64,000 nt of DNA from Capitella teleta. Its lineage: Eukaryota; Annelida; Polychaeta; Capitellidae. Positions 34,426 through 47,394 of the stretch are shown piece after piece; position 1 is the first letter of the stretch, and every line of letters starts with the position of its first letter. The translations under genes were made by a program, and so were the position numbers. Under the pieces are notes generated by a model, which saw only the letters and a list, made by a program, of their open reading frames with translations, was not told the DNA's origin and ran no database searches. The DNA lies in NCBI GenBank assembly GCA_000328365.1, contig KB299377.1:8668-72667 (forward strand), in the 5' to 3' direction.

Positions 34426-34916
34426 GGCCTCTGAATTCTGAAATGAGGGTTCGGCAGTGCTGTAAGTTATAATAGTAAAATCAATAAAAAAAGGTAAGCT
34501 TAATGGCAGGTAAATAGACTTATCAGTAATATACATGTACTTATTGTACTATTAGCTAGCAACCAATGATTTACTCATGAAGGAATGTTTTACATTGACC
34601 CTAGTACGTATATGCACTTTCTATGTCAGGCCGCTATCATTTTGTACAACCCTCATATATGTGGGCATACATATATATTATGACATAAATCATACAATAA
34701 TTTTAATTAAGCAAACTGAATAAAATCTACTTCCATAGATAGCTGAGATAGCAATTATAAAAACAATACCATAAACACAACAAAGACTTGGATTGAATCG
34801 GCTAAGAGCCGCTGATGACAGTAATCGGCTGATAGCGGCTGGCTGACAATACAAATCGGCGGCGGCTAGTACACAGTGGAGGCGACTCCGGGGTCTAGCA
34901 CTCATGACTCTCTTAA

Positions 34917-35626
34917 AGGGAGGGAGAACTGGTTGAAAATGGACTTTGAGTCGTTATTTGATGCACCAAAGATGATTCTTATGCCTGGCCCACGCAAGGA
35001 ATATCATCGCTAACGATTTCGCGGGAGATATAATGCTAATTAGGCGTGACGTCAGTCGCTGTGATGAAACACCGAGTTCCCCATCTTTTACAATGGGCCT
35101 CGTTATATCAGCGTGTCCTGCGACTAAACCCCTTGATATTTTTTTATTTTCTTTTNNNNNNNNNNNNNNNNNNNNNNNNNNNNNNNNNNNNNNNNNNNNN
35201 NNNNNCAAAAAATATTTTTCGCTATTTTTCTTATTTTAACAAGCAATTTTCTAGGACACCTACCACGTTTCTCATCCTGAAACAGTAAAAAGGTCAGCCA
35301 GAGTGCACCACGCATGCGCTTTCGTTTCGTAAACAACAAAGATGTCCTTTTATGGCGAAGATGCTCTGCTCTGATTGGCTGAAATCGATAGCTTCACGAG
35401 GGGAACGGAACCAATCAGCCATCAGCCAAACCAAGCCATCAGCTGACGTTTGCCTCCTATACTTCGCAATGGAAGCCATTCTCCCATAGGCGCAATGGTA
35501 ACCCCGATATTCGGAATGCATTATTTCCTTACGCTTGCATCCAGGCAGGGTGTTCTTGGCACGGAATGCTATCAATTGGTGCTATGAGTCAATAGAACAT
35601 CACTTAAAATTTAGTTCCCCATCCCT
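34917..35626. mobile_element. TTAA-flanked MITE, copy 1 (contains the N gap)
   Basis: Termini AGGGAGGGAGAACT and AGGGATGGGGAACT (inverted) sit directly inside TTAA at 34913-34916 and 35627-35630. A TTAA target duplication points to piggyBac- or Kolobok-type transposition. Copy 2 at 45314-46009 is highly similar throughout. No transposase frame is present. Confidence 0.8.
35156..35205. other. Assembly gap (50 N)
   Basis: The gap falls inside the TTAA MITE. The second copy has about 45 nt at the equivalent place (about 45553-45597), so the gap size is about right. Confidence 1.
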
Positions 35627-35630
35627 TTAA

Positions 35631-35750
35631 CCTTTTACATCTTTTTATTATTATTGCATGTAATTTTCTTTTATGTTAAGTGCATAGAAACTTGATCCTT
35701 TAATTGTACATTTTGCGCTATATAAATGAATAAATTATTATTATTATAAT
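35631..35750 (+). repeat. Retroposon 3' tail (TGCGCTATATAAATGAATAAA-type)
   Basis: Ends with TTTTGCGCTATATAAATGAA followed by (ATT)n. GCGCTATATAAAT-ATT tails are common at 3' ends of SINE/LINE elements in marine invertebrates. The rest of the element is not recognised. Confidence 0.4.
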
Positions 35751-36172
35751 TTGATAACCCGGATTCGTCGAACACCCTATTTGTCAAAGTATTTTTGTGG
35801 GTCCCTTCAAGTTCGAGTTATAAGGGCTTCACACTTTCTCTGTACATGTTCGAGGCCAATTCCTTATATGGTTTGAGGTTATTTTACTTCAGGAGCCAAG
35901 TCCCTCTCGTAATTTCTCAAATTAGAAGTGAGAAGCTGTGTCCCACAGGGTTCTGGGACCTGTGCTGATCGTTATACAGGGAGACCTCGATGAGTCGAAC
36001 AGTATCCGAGCTCAAATGCTTGGACACGGTTCAGTCGCATTGGCTCCTTGGGCGAAACCTTAATATATGGCCAGTGGTCTGGATCTAGAAGACTAAGCAT
36101 TATGATTATGGTATCAGAAGACTCATGAAATCAATGTCACGATTAATTTCACCTTTAACATAGCTTTTTCTA

Positions 36173-36384
36173 CAGTCAGCCTCATTAATAAGAGTTTTAT
36201 TAATCCGACTCCCTTAATAATCCAACTCCATGCTCGGGGGCGAATCTGTCACAATGCTAATTGGACTTATTAATTATGATGCATTAATTATAATTAATAA
36301 ATATAATTATAGTTAATTATAATGCAATACCTTAATTTCCGAAATCCCTGGAACGAACCTGGTCGAATTAATGAGGGTTGACTG
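36173..36384. mobile_element. Tigger/pogo-type MITE
   Basis: Ends CAGTCAGCCTCATTAAT and, inverted, CAGTCAACCCTCATTAAT, flanked by TA at 36171-36172 and 36385-36386. CAGT-starting inverted repeats with TA duplication are the pogo/Tigger pattern. The 212-bp length is too short for coding. Confidence 0.75.
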
Positions 36385-37084
36385 TACTTTATTAATGCAA
36401 TATATGCTGTTTTATATATTTAATTAGTTCAAGAAATGAAGCAATGCGGGGTTTTTAAAGTGGTATTTCCTTTCTCTTGATTTCAATCCGCAACCTACGG
36501 GTTCAATATTATCTGAGTCGGAAAATTCATTATATTCCTCACTTATTGATGCAAGAATCATTATGCTGAATGTTCTAGATCCGGAGCACTGGCCACTTCT
36601 AGATTTTACCAATGAGACCGTTATGTAAGTGGGGATTTAGGATGATTGTCGGTTTCATTTTGTGGAACTTGTATCTTTGATGACTGGCCGACAAAAGACA
36701 TCGCACATTCGCAGTTAGATATATTAAATTTTTCCAGCTTCATATCTTGTGTTTTTGTTTATTGTTGACGATTCAACCACAATGCATGCCATACGAAGAG
36801 GTATACAAAAGGTTATAAGATGTGCCCTGTTTCACCTTGTGGCATCATCTCGCGGTCATGAATATTTGTGATGCTGGTAATTTCAAGCTGAAATTCTCCG
36901 AGCGTCCAAAAAGCGCGCATTATTATTGAGAACGTTCGATAATAATATTCGGTATTCGTCTCTATAAACGGAAGTGTATAGACTCTGCGCATGGCAATTG
37001 ACGTCATACAGACGTCTTTTGCATTTGACAACTAGCCTGACAAATGAACTGTCAACTTGAACCAAAGCTTTGATCAGCTTAAAC

Positions 37085-40000
37085 ATGGCTGACTTTTTTA
37101 ACAAGGCGTTAGGATATTTTGGAACCGGTGGCCCTAGTCAGGACAATGATTTTGTTGGTCAATATGTTGAATTGGGGGACCAGAAGCTCCGTGTTCGCCG
37201 TGTAATAGCTGAAGGTAGGCGTTCTGCAACAGTCACTTACATACTACACAACACTAACAGTCTCAGAGTCTGGACATATGAGACTCGAACCCCCACCCCC
37301 TCCCCACGGTCTTCTTCTCCTCCCTGTCTGTCATCTGCCCACACTGTATCATCATATGTTACCTTACTTACGGTACTGCCCCATGACTAATCGTAATGAT
37401 CCTCTGTGACCTGTGACTGTGTGCAGAGTAAAGCCTAAAGGTTCTGAAGTTGCAGTCCCCGATCACTGAATGACGGATCAGTGTGGATGTTATGATTGAA
37501 TTGATTGTGCATTTAAATCCCCATCGAGATTGATATAAAATAGCTAGACCTTTAGCCACTGACTAAGTCATAAGGCTTAACCAGTCCTGGCTATACGGCT
37601 AGCCGCCACATAGTACTTGAGCTATGTGTACTGTAGAAAAAAAAAGTTGGGAGCAGAATTATTTTGTTATATTTGCCAAAGACCTCAATTTTGCATACCA
37701 AGACCGGCAGCTCGGGTATTTTCCATTGGCTCGCTTGTTAATTTTAATCCTATTGGATGCATGGAGTAAAGAATTACTGTCCAATTATACCAGATTTTGC
37801 AACGGTGCATTTGTTTTGTGCTAATTGTGGTTGCATTATGAATATTTGTATGTGTATCAGAGATCAGCTCAGACAGCAATGCTTCTGACAACCTCAATAA
37901 GGTGAAGTCTGAGTTACAATGAAATGATTAATAGGCAGTAACCACGAACTGGCTGTCTTGTTATGTAAGGCCCTGGTATTCGAATGAGCCAGGACAGAAA
38001 CAACACTTTTCACTCTTTTGCAGTTGGTTGGCCTGACAACTGAAATGTGGCTCTCATTTAATGCACATGTACATTGATCAGTTCCTAGCCTCTAAGTTTA
38101 AATTTTACTCCCTTCTCCACTCAATTGCTTTCCACTGGCGATTCCCATGGCTCACTGCATTCTGCTCATGAACATCGCCTCATCGAACGATCAATGAAAT
38201 TGAAACAAACCAGCCATGCAGACATAAAGGAATTGACTTCATCGTTTGATTTTTTTGTTTAATCAACTTCTTAAAGGTCAGCACAAGGGAAAAAACAAAA
38301 TTTTAGGTCTTAATTTGTTGACAGTATAGATATACCAAATGGTAATTTTTCACCCATAGAATATTTTCAGCTGCCCCTATCCCACTGTCTTCTATGTGAT
38401 CCTGGAGGTTTGAGGTGCCATGATGTCATGAATCCGATCAATCGTTGAGCAATCTTCAATTGCCAAGAGTTTTGACAACCACTTGATTTTACAGCACTTG
38501 ATTATTTTGTGTTGTCTTCGTTTTTACTTTTAGGGCTAAATCTACCAAAATCTATCAATTCAAGCATCTGGTGATGAGTTACTTTCTCAATAACTCGCAA
38601 ATTGCAATCATAATAATTTATCATCATAAATTTTCTCACTCATTGTGGTGATATTGACTACCATAGCAACCATTTAAGGCACACCCCCCCCCCCTAGAAC
38701 TCAAAAATCATAACTCAAGTGAAATGGCAAGGGAGGGTGGCAGTGTCATAAATTATGTTCATAATTACTCTGGTTTTATGTGGGTTTTCAGTTTTTTATA
38801 TATTTTATTTTATCTTCTTATATTCTCTTAGCTAACACTTTTAAATCAAAGAGGAAATCAATTTAGTATGGTATATATCTCTTTCTATTATCTCTCCATT
38901 CCCTGCCTTTGTTATTTTCTAGGACAAACAGTTGCAAAGCTTTTGAAGCAACACAGCAAAAGTGAATGCACATCCTGTGACATTGCACTTTGAGACAGTT
39001 GTTCTGTTAGCGCTCGTTTTGTTAGTGTTGTCTTTTAAATTAATTTATCTCCCCATTTCAGCTTCGTGCATTTTCTTCTTCCTGAGGTGTAGTTTTCTCA
39101 CGTCAGGATTTTATGATCACTGAATTTTTCTAACCTGAAATTTCCTGAACTTGATTAAATGTTCTCATTGCCAAGTGGATATATAACATATTGTCATATC
39201 TCCCCACCTCAAAGTTGATGAATACCAGTGTTAAAAGAATATCATGGCTCAACTGATACGTTATGATTCAACATAGTGCGTTATGATTTGAAGATATAGT
39301 TTGTTATGATTTATCATCTGCACTGCTCTGTTCATCTTCAGGTGTGGTACATGTTTCCAATTTACCAAAACGTATTAATTCCATATGGTCATGTACAAAC
39401 AGCTTGTGCAATATGTTGAAATAGATGAATATTAAACGTTTGCACGTACAGTAAAACCTCGATGTGTCGAACATCCGCCCCTGGAATGTCTCTTTGCGTC
39501 GGAAGTTTTTTCGAAGTTCCAACGATTTTCCTATACTTTTCTATTAGCATTAACATCCGTCCCTCGAACGTCTCATTCTCGAATTTATCCCTTTGTCGAA
39601 GTGTTTTCTGTGTCTCCGAGACCTATTTTCAATCTATAAGCATATTTTTCAGTCGGCTTCATTTATCTTTCCTCTGTTTAAGCCGCGACCAAAGCATGAC
39701 TGATCCAAAGATCAATGGACCATGAATCTCAACTAAGGCATTGTTGTTTGTGCTCTTGTGATGATCTTTAATGAATTGCCGACGAAAGACAGCATGCATC
39801 CAGCCTTAGATCTAGTATGAACTTCATGGCTGCTTTAATATCGAAGCACGCAACAATAGATGTTTGTTTAGAGTGTTTGTGCTCCATGAGAAACAGTATA
39901 AACCTAGCGACCACCAGTCTTCAGCATCATTAGTTCATCATGCAGCATCGCTATGGCTACAAAACGCAAGCTCGACGAGAAGACTCTTGAGAACTTGAAA

Positions 40001-43000
40001 GCTACAACAACCTTCTGTGAAATCTCTTTCCCCCCCCCCCCCACAATCCAAGATTTTTTAACTTTTGACATTACTTTTTGATTTGTTAATTAAAAATATC
40101 ATTTATAAAATCATAGCCTCTCATAGTTTATAAGTGCATAACGCATATCGTCAATCATAACGTTGAAACACGGTTTGATATCATAACGGTTATATCATAA
40201 CGGCCTCGATCTGTCCGTCGAAGTACCCCTAAGTCGAAGCATTTGAGCTAACCCCACAAACTTTGACACATCGAGGTTTTACTGTAGAAGCATTGTCCGC
40301 TGGTTCCACACTGAGTGGTCTCCGCTCTCTTGTGAGTTTGAACTTTGAATATCAGTCACCGCATATTTGAGGCTCATTGATGCTTCTTTGATGCTCCTGT
40401 GAATTTATTTCAATTATGATATACTTTATTGGAAAACAAAACGAAATGATTATATAATTGAAATATAACTTTGGTTTCAGGTGGATTTGCATTTGTGTTT
40501 GTGGCTCAAGATCAGCAGGATGGCAAGGAATATGCACTCAAGGTACCCACACCATACAAGTCATTTTGCATCAAGTATTGAGTTTCATTTTTCACAGAGA
40601 CTTCTTGCAAGTGACGAAGACACAAGCAAAGCGGTCATTCAAGAAATTGCTTTTCTCGTATCCTCATTCCACCATCTGCAATCAACCATTTAACCAAATA
40701 TTGCATAACTATTATATTATCATGATATAACTGTTTCCTTGACTGCATATGCTTAGAAAAAGCTCTCTGGTCATCCAAATGTGATTCAGTTTGTGTCTGC
40801 TGCCAGCATCAGTAAAAGTGAATCAGACCATGGCCAAGCAGAGTTTCTTATCCTCACAGAACTCTGCACAGGTAACGACCCCTCACCCCTTGCAGGCTCC
40901 AGTCGGTACACTTTGATGATTTCTTCCCAGGTGGTGAAGTTGTTGACGTTGTCAGAAACAAACCACTGACCTGCAACCAAGTTCTCCAAGTCTTTTATCA
41001 GACGTGTAAAGCTGTGCAACATATGCACAAACAGAAGCCTCCTATTATACACAGAGATCTCAAGGTAGCACTGCAATCAAAACTCTCGACTAATGTGATA
41101 GTAAATTTGATATATTCCCAGGTTGAGAACCTACTTATCAGCACTCGCAACTTCATTAAGCTCTGTGACTTTGGCAGCGCTACAACCAAAGCGTACGTCC
41201 CCGACCACACTTGGTCAGCTGTGCAAAGAAGCATCACCGAAGATGAGGTCAGTGCTATTTATTCCTTCTGACCGCTCGTATTATCAATATTTTATTTCTC
41301 AGATCGCCAAGAACACTACCCCGATGTACAGAGCCCCTGAGATGTTAGATCTCTATCAAAATTATCCAATTAATGAACTCTGTGATATTTGGGTGAGTAT
41401 TAGTGAGATTGGATTTTTGGCATGTTTAATTAATGCATGGTTTCCTTGTCAACAGGCGCTGGGCTGCGTGCTTTATTTGCTCTGTTTCAACGAGCATCCA
41501 TTTGAAGATTCCGCTAAGCTTCGCATCATAAACGCCAATTACTGCATCCCTCCAACGGACACAGAATTCACTGTTTTCCATGATCTCATAAGTGCGTCTC
41601 GATTATTGGTTTCATTTCATTATTGTTTCCTTCTTTTTCTGCTTGGCAGGTATGATGCTCAAAGTCTGTCCTCTGGAAAGACCAAATATTAACGATGTTG
41701 TGGAACAGTTGCAAGAGATTGCCGTTGCGCGTGGAATCAACCCGAAGGCTGCTCTTGACATCAATACGAACCACGTTTCTCAGCCCTCGTCCTCTGAGCC
41801 AGAAGAACTGAGCTCTGCATCCACGCAACGTAGCCCTGTGAAAGAGCCATTGCCTCAAAACCGATTTGCGGACAGTCCTGGTCGCAATCCCTACCAAGAA
41901 CAAAGCATGCCAGTGGCTGGCTCACAGCAGGGCGGCTCCATGGGGGGTCTGTTTGGGGCCCTGAAGGGAGGTGCACAGGGCCTCATGAGGAACGTCAAGG
42001 ATGCTTCCTCAAAGGTCATGGAAACCGTGTCTGCGTGAGTCACCTTTGAGATCATTATCTTCATTTCAGTATTGAAATAGAATCCTCTAATTTGAATATT
42101 TGTTTTCTCCTTGAATTTTAGAATTCCCCAATAATTTTGTTTCAATGGAAATTTTCTCAACAGATCAATGAACAAAGGAGATTTAGATTTCTCCTACTTA
42201 ACCACTCGTCTTGCGGTGATGTCATTCCCCGCTGAGGGCATGGAGTCGGCTATCCGCAATCACATTGATGATGTGAAGGCCTTCCTCGATGGGCGACACA
42301 ACAATTCCTATGCAGTCTACAATCTCTCTCAGAGGAGCTACCGAGCAATCAAATTTCAAAACAGAGTGTCCGAGTGCGGTTTCCCTGCCAAGAAAGCTCC
42401 GCCACTCACCACTCTGTACTCTGTCTGCAAAAACATGCATTTGTGGCTACGGCAAAATCAAAAGAACATTTGTGTCGTGCATTGCATGGTGGGTGTCTAT
42501 TTCACTTATTTATTTCTCTCATGTTGCCAATTACACAGGACGGCAAGTCATCGTCAGCCACTGTGGTAGGCGCGTTCATGTGTTACTGCCGCCTCTTTGA
42601 AGACATCAACGCAGCCATGCACATGTTCACTGCCAGGCGAGCACCTCCAGGGATCAGCCCTTCACAGAGGAGGTATGTCGCCCCCACATGCATGTGAACA
42701 TCAATCACAGTGTGATTTTTATCTCAGGTACATTGAATACGTGAGTGAAATGACAGCTGATGAACCAAAGGTGCCACACAACAGGGCCCTGATGCTGGTG
42801 GCGCTCAATCTCAGTCCAGTGCCTTTGTTCAATCGCATGAAGTGTGTCCTTTTGAGATATCTTTGATGTCAACTCAGGTGTTTGTTTTCATCAGGAGCGG
42901 ATGTCGTCCCTTTGTTGAGGTTTACATTGGAGAGGACCGAGTGCTAAGCACATCACAGGAGTATGATCGTATGAGGGCGTATGAGAGTCGTGAGGGCAAG

Positions 43001-46000
43001 GCGTCCATTCCGCTGAATACCTCAGTCAGTGGGGATATCACCATCATTGTGTATCACGCAAGGTCTACATTCGGTGGCAAAGTTCAGGGCAAGGTGTAAT
43101 ATTCATCTTCCGTGAGTGTCAGATATAAATATGATTGTGTATGTTTGCAGATTACTTCAATGAAGATGTTCCAAATGCAGTTCCATTCAGGTTTTGTGGA
43201 TCAAGATTGCAAGTCTGTCAAATTCACCAGGTAGACACTCCACTGCTCGTTGTTCAGGTTTTTAATTTGACCTTGGCCTTCTCAGATTTGAACTTGATCA
43301 GATGGATACGGCTGACAAATATCCTGGTGAATTCATGGTTTCTTTGGATGTGATTGTGTCACCCAAGGAGCGACCACGACAGGGAGCTCCTCTGCCTTGG
43401 AATGATAAAACCACAAAAGCCATCAGTCCGAGAATCTTGTTCTCAACAAGAGATGAACTACAGATGGTGACGTCCGATTTTGGTGAGTACTATTTGCGTC
43501 AGTGCTCTTTAATTTGCGCTGTTTGTCTGTTAGGTGTCTCTGATCGCGCCAAGAGGAAGCTTTCTAAGCAGGGCAGTCATACGTCCAGTGATTTTAGCCA
43601 CGACACCACTCCCACGGAATCCCCTGCGCACGCCTCCCTTGACAAGCCCAAGGTGCCCCCCCCTCGCCCCTCCCCTCCAGCACAGCACAAAAAGTCAGCT
43701 GAACCTGCAACCACCAACTTCTTTGAAACTCTTGATTGGGAAACTTCGACAAACGATCCATCGGAGAGCAAGAGCCCTGACGAGGCGACCCAGCCCATCA
43801 TGCAGGGCAGCGATAGTTTTGATGCTGAGTTTGAAGCGCTGTCGAGTCAGAGAGTGCACTTGCCACCTCAGCCATCACCCACGCCACAGCGCAAGGATCG
43901 GCCAAAAACAGACTCCAGTGAATACGACGGCATTCGTGTTGGCAATGAAGGCGAGCGACATGGGGCTGAGGCGTTGTTTGACTGTGAGAAGGAACAGTGG
44001 AGTGGAGCACCTGCAACAACGCCTCTGGCTCAACCTGCTGTGGATCTGCTTGGCATGGACGCACCCTCCGCTGACAGCTCTGTGCCGCAGCTGGCTGCAG
44101 GCATGAACCTGCTTGACATGGGGGGCCCTGAGCCAAGTAACTTTGACCTCCTCAGTGGTGTGACTTCAAATAGTGACTCTAAGCCAACTAAGAAAAGTGA
44201 TGATTTCATGGGAAGTGGTAGTTTTGATCCGTTCAGTTCTGCAACCGGCCCATCTGCTACTGCTGCCACTTTTGATGCATTCCAGACCGCTTCCCCCGCT
44301 CAAGCCTCACCATCACCCTCTGCTCCCCAACCCCCTCCTCCTACTGCCACTGGCCCTCAAGCGAATCTAGGCTTTGATCCGTTCACATCTGCCAACAGCC
44401 AAGCGAGCGACTTCAATGCATTCCCGTCCTCGGCGTCTGGCAATCAAACTGATCTAATGGGCAACTGGAGCGCACAGAACTTGCCCAAGACGGGCAGCTC
44501 ATCCAGTCTGAACACCTCAAATTTGCTCAACGCTGGCACCAACAACATGCCACGAAACGGCAGCTCCATTGAGTTAGGAGGAAATCGCGCTTCGGCAAAA
44601 CCCAAAGACCCATTTGCAGACTTTGGTGGGTAAACTATTCTTTGATCATGGATGTCACAACGCTTAATTTCCACAGGTAACTTGACGAACATGAAGAGCA
44701 GCAGTACTGGCAACCTGCCAGGGGCTAAACCCGCCCCCCAGATGAACGGCAACAATGCCGCTGGCAGAGGAATGGGCGCACCCATGGCACCCATGTCGGC
44801 AGGGGGGATAAAGAGCCCTGTGGGTGGCGCCACCAGTCCCATCGGAGGAGTCGCAGGCGCTGCTCCCTCGTGGCAAAGTCCAAAGCATCAAGGCAACTAC
44901 AGTATGTCTCATGCACTTGTTCTTCTTGGTTCAATACACGGTTTGTTTGCGCAGACAATTGGTCGCAGCCTCCTCCAGCGAAACCTGCAGCCCAGCCACC
45001 ACAGCAGGCGTCGCAAGGGGCGTCCAGTGTGATTGGTGGCAGATCAGACAGAGGGCTGCATAAACCTGCTTTTGGAGGTATGACCACTGACCTGACTGAA
45101 AGTTGACCCTGTTGATATGTCTGTGTAATTTAGGTGTTGGACCAAAGGTTTCTGTGAATGCATTTGAGGATTTATTAGGAGGGCATCAGTTTGTTGCAAG
45201 CTCTGCCAAGAATGAGCCCAAAACCATCAAAGATATGCGTAAAGAACTTGACCTGCAAGATATGGACCCCGAAAAAATGGCGGTTTGTGGAATCAATATA
45301 AATATTCTCTTAAAGGGAGGGAGAACTGGTTAAAAATGGACTTTGAGTCGTTATTTGATGCACCAAACATGATTCCTATGCCTGGCCCACACAAGGAATA
45401 TCATCCCTAACGATTTCGCGGGAGATATATTGCTAATTAGGCGTGACGTCAGGAGCTGTGATGAAACACCGAGTTCCCCTTTCTTTTACAATGGGCCTCG
45501 TCATATCAGCGTGTCCTGCGACTAAACCCCTGGATATTTTTTATTTTCTTTTCGGAAATTGATAGAATAATCATTTTGCCACCAGTCTGGCGCGAAAAAA
45601 AAAATATATTTTTTGCTATTTTTCCTATTTTAACAAGCGATTTTCTAGGACACCTACCATGTTTCTCATCCTGAAACAGTAAAAAGGTCAGCCAGAGTGC
45701 ACCACGCATGCGCTTTCGTTTCGTAAACAACAGAGATGTCCTTTTATGGCGAAGATGATCTGCTCTTATTGGCTGAAATCGATAGCTTCACGAGGGGAAC
45801 GAGACCAATCACGGCAAGCCCTCAGCTGACGTTTGCCTCCTATACTTTGTAATGGAAGCCATTCTCCCATAGGCCCAATGCTAACCCCGATATTCGAAAT
45901 GCATTATTTCCTTACGCTTGCATCCAGGCATGGTGTTTTTGGCACGGAAGGCTATCAATTGGTGCGATGAGTCAATAGAACATCACTTAAAATTCAGTTC

Positions 46001-46435
46001 CCCATCCCTTTAAATTCTGTCCTGTGTGTTATTGTTGTAGGTGAGAGACTGGATTGAAGGAAAGGAGCATAACATTCGTGCACTTCTCTGCTCGCTTCAC
46101 ACAGTTCTGTGGGAGGGTGAGGCCAAGTGGAAGGAGTGCGGCATGCATCAATTGGTCAGTGCTGACCAGGTCAAGAAAATGTACCGCAGAGCTGTCCTTA
46201 GTGTTCATCCTGACAAGGTATTTTCACCCTTATAATTCATACAAGTGGATCCGGTAAAATTTACAAAATAAATTATGTTGCCTATTCTGATAACAAGTAT
46301 CTCACAATTTAATTTCCCTTCATCTTACAGCTCTCTGGTCACCCACAAGAAAATCTCGCAAGGTTAATATTCATCGAACTCAGTGAAGCATGGAGTGAAT
46401 TTGAGGAGGGAGGCATGAAATCGCTCTACAGCTAA
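37085..46435 (+). CDS. GAK: Cyclin-G-associated kinase (GAK / auxilin)
   Basis: GAK uncoats clathrin vesicles with Hsc70 and phosphorylates AP adaptors. 21 exons: 37085-37214, 40481-40542, 40598-40657, 40757-40871, 40931-41064, 41122-41247, 41303-41392, 41456-41591, 41650-42034, 42164-42488, 42539-42672, 42728-42841, 42895-43093, 43151-43230, 43286-43482, 43534-44625, 44677-44901, 44955-45077, 45134-45282, 46041-46217 and 46331-46435; 1385 aa (human 1311). Domains: NAK-family kinase (Lys64 in YALK, HRDLK 163-167, DFG 183-185, APE); PTEN-like phosphatase (P-loop HCMDGKSSS, Cys520, no CX5R arginine, so probably lipid-binding only); C2 (about 600-740); linker with DPF motifs (FDPFSS, FDPFTS, KDPFADF) and NLLDM for AP2/clathrin; C-terminal J domain with HPD at 1348-1350. 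Most introns are about 50-60 nt. Start Met begins [12 protein letters not shown]. Confidence 0.96.
37215..39448 (+). other. GAK intron 1, 5' part
   Basis: Intron 1 (37215-40480) is 3.3 kb against about 55 nt for most others. This part holds no recognised exon. Three copies of GTTATGATT occur near 39260-39311, and a C run is at about 38684-38693. Confidence 0.4.
39449..40284 (+). mobile_element. Tigger/pogo-type transposon with transposase N-terminal remnant
   Basis: A perfect 20-bp inverted repeat CAGTAAAACCTCGATGTGTC marks both ends, with TA at 39447-39448 and 40285-40286. At 39955 an ATG opens [19 protein letters not shown], resembling the MA.KRK.L.L.EK start of pogo/Tigger DNA-binding domains. 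The frame soon ends in C-rich sequence, so the DDE core is missing. Internally deleted element in GAK intron 1. Confidence 0.8.
45314..46009. mobile_element. TTAA-flanked MITE, copy 2, in GAK intron 19
   Basis: Same termini and interior as 34917-35626, flanked by TTAA at 45310-45313 and 46010-46013. The host intron 45283-46040 is 758 nt. Removing the 696-nt element and one TTAA leaves 58 nt, the normal intron size of this gene, showing a clean insertion. Confidence 0.85.
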
Positions 46436-47310
46436 TGCTCGTCTGATTGCGTCATGAGTGTTTTAGTGTGCAATGCTTAGCAATATACAATATTTGTGAT
46501 CAGAGATTATAATTAATAATCAGTGAATGTTTCTGTGTTTGAGGCTAGTTGCTGTATAGTTGAGATATTAGGACATATGCCGTTCACTAATTTATAAGTT
46601 GTTAGGAGATTTTCGCTCTCAGAGCTCTTTCTTTACTGTTTCTTCTCTTAATTAGTATCTGAACTGACAATTAGTTTCCCCATTTCTGTCTCACACATTA
46701 GGTTAAGACTAATCAGAAAATGAACCCATTCAGAAATTGAGCTGATTTCAAGATTAAAATATTGCGATTTTTGTTTCAAATGGCCACAATTCTATTTCTT
46801 GCTTACTTTTATTCTTGCTGATAATTTAGTATTTGTTGCCAATGTGAACTCGCTCAGTGTGCACCTGCATCTCTTTCATCTTGTATAGTGTGTTTAATTA
46901 ACTCACAAGCTGAACTACAAAATATATTCATTGAAACATTGGTATAGTGTAATAAATATTATGTTCATGCCTAATTATCTCTGAGAAATTGTTGAAATTC
47001 CATTTGTATATTTAGGGTTGTGAGAATATTTGTTACATTTAACTTTGTTTTTCCCTTTCATTTTTTTCTTCTGAAATTATTCATTCTTTGCATGCATTCC
47101 AATCTCTAAAGAATAAGTTGAATTTAAATAGTTTAATTAAATGTATAGTAGTTATTGTAAAGTTCTGGGCAGTATGTATATAGATGTGCTGGTACATATG
47201 TTATGTAGTATAAATGACTAGTTTCCTCGTTAATACTGTAGATTTCAATGGCCAAAAAAAACCATTGGGATTCATCTCGATTAATTGATGCTGAATAAAG
47301 GATCTTCATC
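46436..47310 (+). other. GAK 3' UTR
   Basis: T-rich non-coding sequence after the stop. AATAAA hexamers lie at 46951-46956 and 47294-47299, suggesting alternative 3' ends. Confidence 0.5.
46951..46956 (+). terminator. Poly(A) signal AATAAA for GAK (proximal)
   Basis: Canonical hexamer 516 nt after the stop. A distal one is at 47294-47299. Confidence 0.4.
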
Positions 47311-47394
47311 GTCACCTCATTTCATTGTTCTGCCGTTCAATTATGCTAAGATTCGCTGAGTTGCTCAGTCCAGCCAATGAAGATTCAAAAAGGG

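Larger units (their letters stand above)
31519..34912. other. Repeat-rich intergenic spacer
   Basis: No gene recognised. It holds an A-run at 32338-32361, a small hairpin GGGCCGTA/TACGGCCC at 32511-32533, a short sequence shared with 48809-48842, a LINE fragment and a two-copy tandem repeat, listed separately. A palindromic TCACGTGA lies near 32030. Confidence 0.4.
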
